From Tetrapyrgos nigripes (taxonomy: Eukaryota; Basidiomycota; Agaricomycetes; Agaricales; Campanellaceae), in contig JAACJM010000068.1 of NCBI GenBank assembly GCA_013368315.1, forward strand, positions 62,001 to 126,000: a DNA stretch of 64,000 nt, given 5' to 3'. The notes under the pieces are model-generated. The model was not told the DNA's origin and did no database searches. It saw nothing but the letters and a program-made list of their open reading frames with translations. Of the stretch, positions 10,291-21,922 are shown piece by piece. The translations under genes were made by a program, and so were the position numbers. Positions within the stretch are counted from its first letter, which is position 1. Every line of letters starts with the position of its first letter.

Positions 10291-13200
10291 ATCATAGTTA
10301 CTATACATAGAAGGTATATATTTCAACAAAAACAGACGTGTCGCGTTGAGAACGGGGAGAGGAGGATTAAAGTAGTACCAAAATATGGTACTATAGCTTA
10401 CACAAACGTTTTCTACAGGACAGCTCGGAAAACTTCAACAACTCGCATTTCAAGCTCTCAAAGATCTAGTGTGTCTCTCGTCTTCTCATCATAACCACTT
10501 CTGACGAACACATGTTTCTTTTTCCCGTCTCTCTAACTAGCCCGTCTGATTCATCCTTCCACTACTCGTACCCAGCGCCCTGAAGCCACCCTAGCAAAGT
10601 CCGAGCAATCATTAGCGAAATTGTAGAATATATTTCAGATCTCGTCGGGATTACAAACATAGAAAGTGTGAGTTTTCCTACTTAGTACTTGCCCTTCATT
10701 CCTCAGGTGTTTGCCATTTTAATTTTTACTTGAGGTGTTATACTATGCTAAATATTTTCTTTACTTCTTCCTGGCCACATCCACATCAGTATTTCCGTCT
10801 CGTGTTATTCTCTGTACCTGCCTCTACTTTTAGATGTCGAAACTATCAACCTGCCTCAATGAAGCTGTCGAAAGTATCCAACAAAAACAGTCACTTAAGA
10901 ATTCTCCATCGCCATCACCATATCTAAAATTTTGTTGAGGGCAGCTGATATTACGCCCTTGCGTTTTATATTTTGGTACTGTTTTACTTGACATAGTCAT
11001 TCACATTGTTTTTCGGTCATTGTTGTGGTTCTGGTATTCTCGTCTCCACCTCAGTTTTGATTCATCTTTCTTTTTCCTTCTTTCCTTTTTGGGAGGATGA
11101 TAAGAATGAGAAAGGACGCTGAGCTGAGCGCTGTGCATGACAGAGATAGATTTTGATGTTTACGGCTGAGGATGCCTGGACATTTCTTTGATGTACAATG
11201 TTACCTATGGATAGATTGGTTGGACGGATGTTTGGAAGGGTTGGTCGGGAATGAGCTTGGAGAAGTGAGAGACTGTGAGAGACTAGGATTGAGGCAGGAG
11301 GCACAATAGTGTGTATTTTTGATCTTTGTCTGGCATTTGCATGGGACATGGGACATTGGCCATCAGACGTTGACATCGGTGTTGGTTTTCTTCGCGGCGT
11401 GTGGTTGATTTTTGGACATCGGTCACATTTTCCTCCTTTTCTTTCTTTTCTTTATACAAATCTTCATTTCACTCATACTACTTACTGGTTAGTACCTGCC
11501 GTGTAGTTAATCACTTAAGAATGAAACTTTGGTATTGATATGGGGAGGCCTCTAGTCCTGTTTTTTCGTATTAGGAGCTGGGCGGCTGCTTTTTCGATTA
11601 CAAATCCTTGAGATTTGCTAATCACACTGCCACCGGGAATCACTGCCAGGCCTTTTATCGCTTTCCAGGTGTCCATTTTTTCCGTTATGCGGGCGTAGAT
11701 AGTCTCAATACATTACAAGAGCTTTGTCTGAATGATATTCATTGCAATTTTGAGAAGTTTTGAAGTCTCTGTAGGTACGCCGACAGACTGGCGGTTGTGT
11801 GGCAGTGAGGATTAGCAAATTTTCACAATTCATTTTGCGTGGGAAAGGAACCAGCCGCCAGACGCGGCGACTTTAACAACAGACTACCTATACATCACTT
11901 CTGTGATCGTCATATTGTCTGTCTACGAGAGACTAGGAGGCCTCGTAGGCTGTAGCTTGCCATGCGAAGCAGTGGCCCCTTACCCCAGTTTGTCGTACTG
12001 CTATATTGGGTTCTGGCCAGAGCCCAATTTGGCTCTGGCACTTCCCAGGCACCGCGCGAGACCCGAATTGAGAGGTTTGTTGAGGTTGGGTGGAGGAAGG
12101 TGCATTACAAACAGAGCTTTCGACCACGTGTAGGTTTTCATTGTTTTCGCAGCGTCGCTCACCGTCATCGTCAAGCGTATCTTAAACGTCGCTGTCTTTC
12201 TGGTCCAAAATCCTCTGTGAATATCTGTTCTGCTGATAGCAACACCTGTCTCCGTTTTGCCAGAGCAGCCACTCAATATTGCCCCAATGCTTGCAAGTCT
12301 ACACCGAATCTCTTCGAAATAGCGGCCAACCACGAAGAGGCTCTTACTTCCGTATACATTTTTTGCCTCTTGTACTGGGATATGATCTTGCGGGTCGACC
12401 TGGTTCACTCCTAATGATGCGACTTTCCGACTTTTTCTACCATTCTCTACGTAGTGGGCCTATCTATGTGCGTTTTTCTTTCGTTGCCGTATCTTTGCTG
12501 ATCCTCGTTTACCAGGTTGCCAAACTGTCCAGGAACCTGCTTACGAATACCTCCCTCTCATCCAGACGGGCCTGTTGCCACCAAGGCTTTTTCCACTCAA
12601 GTTTGGCCTTCGAGGCGATGTCAGGTTGATACAATGATAGAACTTGAAACCGACAGATGTACTGTGCTTTGCTACAGAAATACACACTGATGCAGGTTTT
12701 GATCAGAATTGGAACAAGCGTTCGGTGCTATTGTGCAGCCCCTCCCAAGCTCCCTCGGCGTATCGGTCTGCTCTTGGTTCCTTGGTTCCTTGGTTCTAGC
12801 CCCGGTAATCGACTCCTAGTATCCTCCTCCTTGAAAACAAAAGAGTCTCTACCTTTCTGAGCCGGTTCGGTCCTAGTAATATCCTAGTAATATCTATTCG
12901 GACTCGACATGTTTTCTCTGCCAGCGATGCTCCTCTTCGCCAGTTGATGATACCTTCTTGGCCGGGCCCGGATCTGTCTTCACACGCGCTGAGCACCATC
13001 ACTCTCCAACATCTTACCCGCTGTTCCACTGATGTTTTGGGGCGCTGTCCCAGCCTATGACTTCACAGTCTACTCCTGCTGTCTTAATGTCAACAACAAC
13101 ACACCAAGTCGACTTGCATTCATATCCCAAGCTCGTACACTTGAAGTTTTTAGCCCTTTCCACGCGACCAATTTCATTGTCAAAAGAAGCCAGGCTCCTA

Positions 13201-14071
13201 ACCTAAGGCCTAAGGTAGTCACATTTTCAGAGATCGTGGAAGCCGTGCAGTCGAAGTAGAATCTGAATGAAGCGTTCATTGGTAGCGGTACCAAAGTAGC
13301 GACCCATGACACTATTCTTCTGCTGGGCCGACATGGCCTTACTTTTCTCCGAGGAACTGTGGTACAAAGGATTGTTTAGTTCGGGAACCTGTAGAGCGTC
13401 GAGCCTTGTAACATGAAGGCTCAACACAATCTCTCTCAGCCAGACTTTGTTTGGCTGTTCTACTAGCGCATGAGGCTGATGGGCTTGGAGGGTGCTTCGT
13501 TGTTGCAGGCGTGGGCCGGTCGAGGGAGATGGGGACAGGTCATGGAGCTGGGACATCGAAGCAAACGCTTCTGCAGACCTGTATGTACACATCACATCAA
13601 CTGGCGTCGGCGTCCTGCAGTGCCTCGTGCGCAGATGTACTGAAGTCCGCTTTCCTTGTTCGTGACGACACAATACCACCGCCAGAGAACTCGCGAACAC
13701 ATCTATCTTCAAGGACAGAGCGTCGATGTACCACTCACGCAGACACATAAAGAATACAAGTACATGAAGCATTTATTCATATGCAACATTTCTGTTCACT
13801 AGGAGACATCAAGAACATATTTTGAAAACAACCCAACGACAACTATACGGCTCGCTTGTCCACCGTAAAGTTGAAAGGACCATCTCGGTACGAGGATGAC
13901 ACAAAAATGCAAGCCGATACAAGACACGCCAGGACGTCAAGAAAGCACTACCCAGAGTCGTAGAGCGAGTTTGAGAGCGATGTCATGGTGCCGCTCATAC
14001 GATACGAGACGTGCGGTTAGTTTGAGACAACGTCCGAAGCGGAATGCGTGGCTAGCACCTCGTCAAGTCAT
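10291..14071. other. Long gene-poor interval
   Basis: This interval of about 3.8 kb has no gene that I can support. Candidates considered: overlapping ORFs on both strands at 11903-12414 (up to 150 codons) and a 181-codon minus-strand ORF at 13227-13772. None has a recognised motif. The 12.0 kb ORFs lie next to a fragment of the repeat family of 4.0/7.3 kb (GGCCTCGTA and GCCATGCGAAGCAGTGGC at about 11939-11976), so they may be repeat-derived. The 13.2-13.8 kb ORF is the longest and could be an exon of an unrecognised gene. Confidence 0.4.
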
Positions 14072-14204
14072 TTACTCTGGAAGATAAAGTCAGTCGAAAG
14101 TAACGGAAAGGACGGGTTCGTGTGTACGCACTGGAACGGGCTCTCATCTTTCTGCGCTTGCGCCTGAGTCTGCGGGATCTCTTTTTCTTCCACTTTTCTC
14201 TCAT
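14072..14204 (-). CDS. RPL41: 60S ribosomal protein L41 (eL41)
   Basis: This 25-residue, almost purely basic peptide is the smallest ribosomal protein, part of the 60S subunit. The ATG is at 14202-14204. Exon 1 (14132-14204) encodes REKWKKKRSRRLRRKRR and then KMRARS. An intron follows (donor GTGCGT at 14126-14131, acceptor CCAG), and the 5-base exon 14072-14076 completes Ser-Lys and the TAA stop. The intron placement just before the last codon fits the family. Upstream, 5'-UTR splice signals (donor GTACGT near 14255 and acceptor CTCCAG one base before the ATG) indicate a leader intron, common in ribosomal protein genes. It matches the family at nearly every position, so identification is strong despite the size. 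Confidence 0.93.
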
Positions 14205-14374
14205 CCTGGAGGACGGTCAGTGAGGTGCAAAAGGGGATAGACAAGACTACGTACTTGTGCTGGGATGGGAGAAGATGCTAAGGAAGACGTCAGTGGATTT
14301 GGGTTTACATGGAGGCTTGCTGTGGCTATGTAACTGTACAGTAGTACTTCAAATTTGAAACTCAGCTTCTACAG

Positions 14375-16769
14375 ATGTCAGACGATGACATCATCAGTTC
14401 TGTTAGCCTGCTCATGGCGCGCAAATGGGTACCTGCAGCTCTGCACTCAGAGTTGACAGAGTACGCGTCTCTTCTTCGTGCATTACGGACAAGTGATACT
14501 CTTGACGTTACTACGCAGTTGACCCGACACCAAGAAAAGACTAGAGCCATCGAAGACACCGACGACGAGGAAGACTACGAAGATAATGATGAAGATGTTG
14601 GAACTAAACGGCCAGGGCCATCCGTGTCCTTTGTCGGAATGGATGTTGATGACGACGGACCTGTAACAGGCCCTAGCAACTACGAGGACGTTCCTGACCA
14701 CTCTCAGAGGAAACGAAAACGACAGCCTTCTACCACTTCAGCATCTCTATCTCGTCCTACTTCGCCAGAAGTCGCCCCCAATCAGCCCGGAGCCAGGAGG
14801 AGAAGGCGCAGAAAGGATACTTGGACTCTGTGGCCTCTTCTATTGGAGGATGTTCCTGTACCTGAGTGGACCCTACAGGACGAAGTTGCCATTATAGCAA
14901 AACAACTCTTGAAGCAGCAAAGACCGCTATCTTCGAACACCCGGTCTCCTTCACGTTCATCTTCACCACCCAATCCCTCACCACCCGTGTCGCCGACCTC
15001 TTCACTCCAACGACCACCACCTACATCATCTCCGCCGCATTCTGCTCCTTCATCTCCTTCTTCACCCGTGTCTCAGTCTCATTCCCTCTATCTCGAGGAT
15101 GCCGACGTACACTCTGACTCCGACTCCGATTATGAAACCGAAGACGACGAAGACGAGGAGCTGTCTTCCTACTTGCCCGCTCTCACACACTCGACCGAAC
15201 TCTATCTCCACCATATCCTGTCCTCCATAGCTGCGATTATCCCTCCACGTCCCGCAAGTATGCAAAATCGCATCAGAACAATCAACTGGGAAACAGTCCT
15301 GGATGCACTCGTCGCTTGTGCACCCATGGAGAATGGTACGAGTGAGAATGAGGATAAGGATTCGGTCATGGCTACTAATGGAGTTTCAGCAAAGTATGTA
15401 CCACGTAGCTCGTGTAGTGCATACATCATCAATAATGATCATTTTTTCCATTTCCTTTCTTTTGTCGTATAAACAGGACCCTCAACCGAGTACGTGAGAG
15501 GATGCAAGCTATCTATGGCCCAAGTAACTCGCGAGGGAGAACACAAACACAAGCTCAGGGAGAGTCTTTGCATCAGACGAGTCCAGTACGAGTAATCTCC
15601 TCACCACATAAACAAGGTCAGGCTCAGGACGCGTTTGATCCATTGTCAACATCTCATCCCCACTTCGACGACGCATTATCCGTGTCCTTTCCAACTTCTG
15701 TCTTGGCACCTCCCATGCCCACATTCCTCGCAAACGCACCTGCAGCTATCTCTGTGTCAGAGACTGACTCAGATTCTGCATTAGCCGCACCTCCCATATT
15801 TCCGGACGCCATCGCGTCTACCTCCCTGGACCAGGACCATTCTCATTCCCAGTCACAACCCCAGTCCCTCAACCAGCCTCCTGCTGCAACACCAAACTAC
15901 CCTCCAGCCCCATCCTCAGTCTACCCGGACTCTCACTCCGAGTCACATCCAGCCCTAACTACACACCGTCTCGCCGCCTTCCTCTCCTCCAAAAATCGCC
16001 TATTAAAAGCCCTAGATCGATACGGTGCGACCGAAGATACCCTGTTGTCAGATTCTTTGGCTTTCTTAGAAGCAGAGAGAAACGGTGACCTCATCTCGAT
16101 TGTGGACGACAAAACGAAAAATGCAGTTTTGAGAAGGCGGAGTAAGTTGAATAAAAAGGAGAGGGAGAGGGAGAAGGGGAGGAAAAAGAAGGGCGAAAGG
16201 ACAGAGAGAGATGCGACGACGCGAGATGAAGAGGGTACATCAGGCTCAGTATCTGCGCGACGAGATCAGGCGGAGGGGGAAGCTGATGAAAATGACGAAG
16301 ACAATGGGGACGTCAACGGAGAGAATATATCAGCACGTTCGCGACCAAGGAGGAAAGCCAAATCACTCAGTCAGAGGTCGACGATTCTCGGAGCGACCGA
16401 ACCCAAGGAGATGAAAAGTTTGAGTGCTAAACCAAAGCCACGCAAGAAGAAGAACTCGGAGGTTTCTGCGGGGACGAGTAAAAAAGGAACTAGGAAGGGA
16501 AATCCAAGAAAGGTGAGTCTGTTTTCTGCTTCTAAGAGGTATTAAATCAAGCACTGACGAATTGGACCATTTCTGCGTTTGGTTTTGATGCCCATTCACA
16601 GGCTACAAGAGTGCAGCCTTCATCGAGGATAGCGGAGACGACGAGGACAATGTTTCTGAACTCGAGTGACGTTGAGGAAGGAGAAGACTCTGCAGCTGCT
16701 AAGGAGCGAATAGATGGCGCAGAAGGGACCAATAGGGTGTTTCACGCGGACTTTTTTGGCGTTTTTTAA
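14375..16769 (+). CDS. RRN9-like RNA polymerase I initiation factor, 3' end altered by a MITE
   Basis: The gene has three exons: 14375-15393, 15477-16512 and 16602-16769. The recognisable segment is RRRRRKDTWTLWPLLLEDVP followed by VPEWTLQDEVAIIAKQLL (about residues 145-180). It fits the W-x-x-WPL pattern of the Rrn9 domain, a subunit of the upstream activation factor that recruits RNA polymerase I to rDNA. The N-terminal helices (SDDDIISSVSLLMARKWVPA) precede acidic and basic low-complexity linkers. The second exon has S/P/Q-rich sequence and then a folded-looking part (LLKALDRYGATEDTLLSDSL) followed by a Lys-rich tail. The last 11 codons before the stop (RVFHADFFGVF) are read from the terminal inverted repeat of a MITE. 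Exon 2 and its Lys-rich tail were copied to 18555-19600. The Rrn9 assignment rests on one motif and is moderate. Confidence 0.7.
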
Positions 16770-17376
16770 CGCGTTTTTTCAGTCGTTTTTTGATTGTTTC
16801 TTCGTTGAAAAAAGGTCCGAAAAACACCCAAAAAATGACAGCGCGTGAAACCCCTCAACGCGTCCTCTTTTCACGTCTGGTCAATTGTTCGTACATAAGG
16901 ATATTCGGTCCTTCTAGTATGGCGTCCTAGTGCATGTCCTCGATCAGCAGACAATGTCCTCCAGAGTGTTTTCCTTGGCTGAGTCTGGGAAGATGATGGC
17001 GTAGGTAGAATCTTTATCTTTCTGAAGGTGTCAAATGTACGCGTACGCTCACAGCGGCGGCGTCGGCGAACGTCGGAGGTGACGGAGGGTGTCGGGCAGC
17101 AAGCTCAGCGTATGGGGTGCTTACGAACTCCATATGACACACGATGAATGAATGAATGAATGAATGAATAAGAGGACTGGAAAACGCAGTGAAAAAATGA
17201 GTCTTCAAAAAAAAAAAAAAGGTTTTTTGCAAAAGCAGGATCAGAGCCGCTTTTGCAAACTTGCAAAAACGACTAGTTTTTTCGAAAAGTGAGATTTCAG
17301 ACGGATCGAAAAATGATCAAAAAAACGACATCAAAAAACGGCTGAAAACACCAAAAAACGCCCGCGTGAAACACCC
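16735..17376. mobile_element. TA-flanked MITE with long terminal inverted repeats
   Basis: The left end is GGGTGTTTCACGCGGAC and the right end reads, in reverse complement, GGGTGTTTCACGCGGGC. Similarity continues inward about 55-60 bases through T-rich sequence (TTTTTTGGCG, CAGTCGTTTTTTGAT). TA dinucleotides flank both sides (16733-16734 and 17377-17378), consistent with a TA-specific family such as Tc1/mariner. The 642-bp element has no transposase. A third TIR-like word, GCGCGTGAAACCCC near 16843, suggests a nested or rearranged structure. A short TGAA tandem repeat (about 17143-17170) lies inside. The left end lies within the reading frame of the RRN9-like gene and supplies its stop codon. 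Confidence 0.85.
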
Positions 17377-17422
17377 TATTACTTGCTCAGCTGAATCTGA
17401 CAATTGTTGTCAACTCAGCAGT

Positions 17423-18385
17423 ATGCTTGTCGGAATAAGCCCAAGTTCCGGCCTTCGCCGACGTAAACACAAAGCATCGCAAATAGAACTGACCAATCAG
17501 AGGCTTGAAACAAACCATCATGGAACTGAATTCTCTACCCCTCCGAGTGCCCTTTTCCTTATCCTAATGCAGACCAGATATCTGAATCTCATACTTCAGC
17601 TTTTACAAAGGGCATAGACGAGTGTGATGTATTCCAAGGCGTCAAGCGTTGTGTAGTCTGTGGCGTGCAAATGCCTGTGCTGTTGGTACACGCTCACATT
17701 ATTCCTCGAGCTGAAGACCTTACGGTGAGCCAACACATTACCTCGTGTACTTGCTTTGAACTGATAGCATCACCAGTGGAATAATTTAAAGGCTCGCGGC
17801 TGGGTCCCTAGCACAGTCAAAAGGGTATATCTCGAGCCACGAAACGGTATCTTACTCTGTAGGAACTGTCATTGTTTGTTTGACAGCTATGACTATTTTA
17901 TTCGCTACATCCCCGAGGTTAGTACTTTGGCTTGAACGCACTCGACGCCATACCTCTGACTCTATACAAGCCAAAAGGTTCATTTTGTCAATTATGGCGA
18001 CACCAATGAACCCTATAACAAACTTCATTTCAAATACATCGGACTTCAACCTGAAGAACGATATTCACCCATACCCGCTCTCTTCCTCATCCATGAATGC
18101 CGTGTCCGTAGTTTTCATCCATTCAAATCAATCCAAGAGTTGCCATCTGACTTCCAGTGGGCGGATTGGGTACCTCGGACAGCGCAAAATGATATTGACA
18201 GGTCATTACCTCCGCCGCCATCTCCCCCTGACGAGTCTCCACATCAAGACAATATGATCAGTGCAAACGAAACCGGTGGTGGTTATGACAGTACTAGAAC
18301 AGCGACTGGTGAGACCTCGAGGTTAACCTTTGACGAGCACACAATACAGGAAATTCTCCAGGCACAGAGGGATCTCCCTACTTAG
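17423..18385 (+). CDS. HNH-nuclease-domain protein
   Basis: Exons run from about 17580 through a donor at 17724 (CTTACG/GTGAGC), then CAG/TGGAATAAT to CCCGAG/GTTAGT, then AG/GTTCATTTTG to a TAG at 18383-18385. The HNH fold is read as CVVCGVQMPVLLVHAHIIPR, then EPRNGILLCRNCHCLFDSYD. These give the His of HAHIIPR, the Asn of RNGILL and the final His of CHCLFD, with CxxC-type pairs around them. Such HNH_2-type proteins are frequent in mushroom genomes and their role is unknown. The C-terminal part is Pro/Ser-rich. The 5' end is uncertain: an ATG at 17423 opens a frame (LVGISPSSGLRRRKHKASQI) that must change frame by splicing before the HNH exon, and I see no convincing intron. The gene starts right beside the MITE. 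Confidence 0.65.
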
Positions 18386-18554
18386 AAGGCATGTATCATC
18401 GAAAACACGAGTTGGGAAGGTAGTGCAGAGGAGAACATTAAGAAGTATAAAGAGGCTACAGGGCTGTAGAAACTCGATGATAACTCAACATTGCATGCAA
18501 AGGAACTTTTGTATAAAATTTTCAAATTGGACTTTGGAAGTCTTTTTGAGCTGC

Positions 18555-19600
18555 CCCGACGTGTCATCGTCGTTGACTACGACAACACCCATTCTCATTC
18601 CCAGTCATAACCCCCTGTCCCTCGACCGGCCTCCAGCTGCAACACCAAACTACCCTTCAACCCCGTCAGCCTCATTCTCAGTCCACCCGGACTCCCACTC
18701 CGATTCGCATCTAACCCTAACTGCACACCGTCTCTTGACCGTCTCACCGCCTTCCCCTCGCAAAAATATCTCAAAAGCACTAGCCCAATATGGCGCGACC
18801 GAAGATGCTTTGTTGTCAGATTCTCTAGATTTCTTGGGAGTAGAGGAAAATGGTGGCTTCGTTCCGATCTTAGACGACAAAACGAAGGAGGCCCTTTGGA
18901 GGGGGTGGAGTAGGTTGAATACGAAGAAGACGAGGGAGAAAGAGAAGGAGAGGAAAAACAAAAAAATACTAGAGACAGAGACAGATGCGACGACGACGAC
19001 GTCACGAGATGAAGCTGAAGAGGGTGCGTTCGGAGCCGCTGAAAATGACGAAGAAAACGGGAATGGAGAGGACTATCAGCACGCTCACTGGCACAACCAA
19101 AGAGAAAGGCTAAATCAGTCAAACAAAGGTCGATGATTCTAGGAAAGACAGAACCGAAGGAGATGAAAAGCTTGAGCGCTAAACCAAAACCACGACGAAA
19201 GAAAGCAGTGAAGGACTCGGAGACTTCCGCTGCGACTGCGATGACGAGTAGAAAGGGCACTAGGACCTGGAAAGGGAAATCCAGGAAAGGTGAGTCCGTT
19301 TTCTGCTCATGATCAGTACTGCCTCTCTGAGGTTTTTTCTGACTCAGGCTGTGATGCTGGAACTTGATCATTGACGAATTGTTCTGCCTTTTTAGTTAGA
19401 TGGTGAAGATGATGGCGTAGACCACGACAATAGGAGGCAGGAGCCTACCAAGGGGAAATTCGGAGACGAATACGAAGATGAAATGGACGGTGAAGAAGAC
19501 GACGAGGCTCGAGATCGATGACACTGATAGCGAAAACTCGACAGAAACTGGACCCGTAGTTAGTAGATTAGTAACCATAGGAGAGGACTACGTCGGAAGA
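18555..19600 (+). pseudogene. Partial second copy of the RRN9-like gene
   Basis: The stretch encodes segments parallel to exon 2 of the gene at 14375-16769: PAATPNYPSTPSASFSVHPD, SKALAQYGATEDALLSDSLD and ILDDKTKEALWRGWSRLN, followed by the same Lys-rich tail and a matching GTGAGTC donor near 19288. The N-terminal half with the WPL motif is missing. The frame shifts repeatedly (near 18600, and after the Lys-rich tail near 19130), and there is no start of its own. Beyond the donor an acidic exon-like segment (about 19396-19520) may preserve the original C-terminus of the family, which the intact copy lost to the MITE. Confidence 0.75.
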
Positions 19601-19964
19601 TGGTCATTGGCAAAAGTTTACCTGCAGAAATTACGTTGGAGATAGTAATAGTTAATGCGTTGTCGTACGCTTTAACTACTTACAACTTGTATCGTATTTA
19701 TGATGCTGATCCTAGGTACATCATATGTTGACCTTACGGGCACCGATGTTTCGATCTTGAGATATACTGGGAACAGGATGATTGTGAATTATAGTACATG
19801 AATACATGGACGACCTCCAGTACATCAGTCTTCAAGTAATATCAACAGTATTTATTGATTATTTATAGAGCTAGTACACAGACCCGGAGACAATCTGAGT
19901 CCAACACCCTTCCTTGTCAAAACCGTAGACGTGAGGAACACGTTTGTCAAGAGCTTCGACTGCA

Positions 19965-20359
19965 TCAACACAGAAAACACTGAGGAACACGCTTATCGAA
20001 AGCTTCGACAGCGTCAGGACCGTAAACGTGAGGTACTCGCTTGTCAAGAGCTTCGACGGCGTCGGGGCCGTATACGTGAGGGACTCGCTTTTTAAGAGCC
20101 TCAATAGCATCGGGGCCATAGACGTGAGGAACACGTTTGTCGAGAGCCTCTATGGCGTCGGGACCGTATACATGAGGGACTCGCTTGTCTACAGCTTCGA
20201 CAGCGTCGGGGCCATAGACATGAGGCACACGCTTGGAGAGAGCGTCCTCGACTGAAACTTCATCAGTGACTAGAATACGCCGCAATAAAAAAGCTACTCA
20301 CGAGGAACTGCAGCGCCCAAGAGGGCGACAGAAAGAAGAGCAAACGCTTTGAGTTGCAT
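19965..20359 (-). CDS. Kex2-type repeat-peptide (RiPP-like) precursor 1
   Basis: This is a secreted precursor of small repeated peptides. Exon 1 (20302-20359) encodes the signal peptide MQLKAFALLSVALLGAAVP. A 50-base intron (GTGAGT...TTTCAG) follows and exon 2 starts LEDALSKR. Five complete units then occur: VPHVYGPD followed by AVEAVD, AIEALD, AIEALK, AVEALD and AVEAFD, each closed by KR. KR is the cut site of the Golgi protease Kex2. A sixth unit starts KRVP and then loses the frame by one extra base, ending QCFLC and a stop at 19965. In the next frame the repeat resumes (AVEALDKRVPHVYGFDKEG) to a stop at 19874. Layout, signal and KR spacing match dikaritin-type fungal RiPP precursors. A TATA box lies about 85 bp upstream. 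The truncation would still leave five usable cores. Confidence 0.85.
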
Positions 20360-20440
20360 GCTGAAGGAAACTTGGAAGATTCCGAATGGCCAACGATACA
20401 ACTGGGTGGCTCTACTTCGGAAACAGAACTAAGGACAACC

Positions 20441-20447
20441 TTTTATA
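20441..20447 (-). promoter_or_regulatory. TATA box of precursor 1
   Basis: TATAAAA on the minus strand lies 82-88 bp upstream of the start codon. The same box in the same place precedes precursor 2, within a conserved context (GGGTATAAA). Confidence 0.7.
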
Positions 20448-21184
20448 CCCAATGTAACCACCAGGGCCTGCGAGGTGTGGCGAGTATTCGTGGCTGTTTG
20501 AATGTGGCTGCTAGCTAGCGCGCGCTCCGATCTAGATTGATGGTTGGTTCAGCTGACCTTTGAGGCTAAGATTGTAACGACTAACCAAAGGAGAATAGCA
20601 TCTGGAAAATCCAATAATATCTCGCTAGCTCGATCCTCTCTAATCCGTGCTGAGCACAGGAAAACAATACCGTACAACTGCCTACGCTAACACAAAGGCG
20701 ATCATCAACGATTTGCCAGTTACGAAGAGGTGTGCCACACTAGGTAGGGTACAATCTCGACAACGGAGGTATGTCTCATAACATTCTGCCTTCATATGGA
20801 TGTAAGTGAGCAGAAAAAAGGCCTCGTCGAAGTGCCGCTGCATAAGTGAGGTTTCGGGTAGAATTACTACAAACAAAAGAGCAACAAAAGAGTGTTAGCC
20901 CGACGTTGCAAAAATACCATGGTGAGCTTCGAACCGGATATACGGGCCCATATACACACGAAGGGAAGTTATTATACGCCCAAAATGTCGACATTGTGTA
21001 GCTCTGCAGGGCTTAAACCCAGGAAGAGTTGTGGAATACGTCTTTTGCAAATATGGTGCAATGTGGCGCATCATAATGGGTGCATTAGCAAGACAAATTA
21101 ATTCGCCTGACTCCTCAGCTTACTACTAGAGACAGTCGATTATAAGTACAAGTTGGATACATACCCAACACATACCTTAAAATC

Positions 21185-21590
21185 ATGAAGCTTAAGACTG
21201 AAGACCAACTTGAATGGGTCGATAAAAGATACCTGTCCCAATTGGATTGCTGCAGCTGGAAGGTACTAGAGTATACAGAGTCAGTGCAAAATGACAGATG
21301 GCCGAACGGAAAGTGGTTGCTCCCTGGATGGATGGCTTATTCCACGGTCGGACCTCTTTCCGGTCATCGTACGCGTCGACAGTGCTCAGCCTTCTGATCC
21401 CTCGGTTCCTGCTCCGCAACGGCTCCAAATGGATGGTTCAAACCAGTTATATGGATTCTATGTCGAGGCCGGCGTCGACGATTCCGGAGTCGAAGAACTT
21501 CGAGATTCTTTCTCGAAATATCAAGTTATCAAATAACAACCTCGAGCTCTTGTGGCGGGCTAGACCGCGTCTACACCCGGCATGTTCGTA
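21185..21590 (+). pseudogene. 5' remnant of an N2227 methyltransferase gene
   Basis: In shifting frames the stretch encodes DGWLIPRSDLFPVIVRVDSA, then PSVPAPQRLQ and GVDDSGVEELRDSFSKYQV. This parallels the N-terminal part of the intact gene at 23648 (GGWLLPRSGPLSINLNVPLP, then VTVRIDNPHALPVPNSGVDV, then EELK). The catalytic domain is missing and the frame closes at 21534-21536. It lies in the same divergent position relative to precursor 1 as the intact gene does to precursor 2, so it is the decayed partner left by the tandem duplication. Confidence 0.8.
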
Positions 21591-21922
21591 GAGGACCACG
21601 CCGTGTATTTCTATCTATCTATCTTGCAGAGCAATTATAAATTTCCTCGAGAAACCTATATATATGAATTTTCGTGGATTTTCTCCAGAAGACTAGACTG
21701 CACCGTGACCTCGTCTGAGATTTTCTGGGCTACATCGTTAGGGAATGAAATGTCAAATCTTTCCGACAATATTCCGGAGAGCACACAGTGTCTTGAAAAA
21801 AGTACAAGTGTATAGGACTTTAGTACATCGATCTTCATGTAATTTTAATTCTTATAGTGACTAGAGCTCCTCAACTTCCTCCCCCTGCTTGCCAGAATCG
21901 CCGAAATGGTGTATAACATTAA

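Larger units (their letters stand above)
19871..21590. repeat. Tandem segmental duplication, unit 1 (precursor 1 + methyltransferase 5' copy)
   Basis: This block mirrors 21900-23900: a minus-strand repeat-peptide precursor, an intergenic stretch with shared words (the TTTATACCC box, GGCTGCTAG, CCGATCTAGAT, GTTACGAA.AG), and the 5' part of an N2227 gene on the plus strand. Intergenic identity is moderate, with indels, while the precursor signal peptides and splice sites are almost identical. The duplication therefore covered a divergent gene pair. The methyltransferase half of unit 1 has since decayed. Confidence 0.8.

Noticed and set aside
11903..12414. Overlapping ORFs near 12 kb
   Set aside because: They lie beside a fragment of the inverted-repeat family and show no conserved-looking protein segment.
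13227..13772. 181-codon minus-strand ORF as a gene
   Set aside because: No recognisable motif, no splice partners and equally open frames on the other strand. It remains possible but unsupported.
18595..19371. 258-codon minus-strand ORF
   Set aside because: It is antisense to the RRN9-like copy, whose frame is confirmed by its paralogue.
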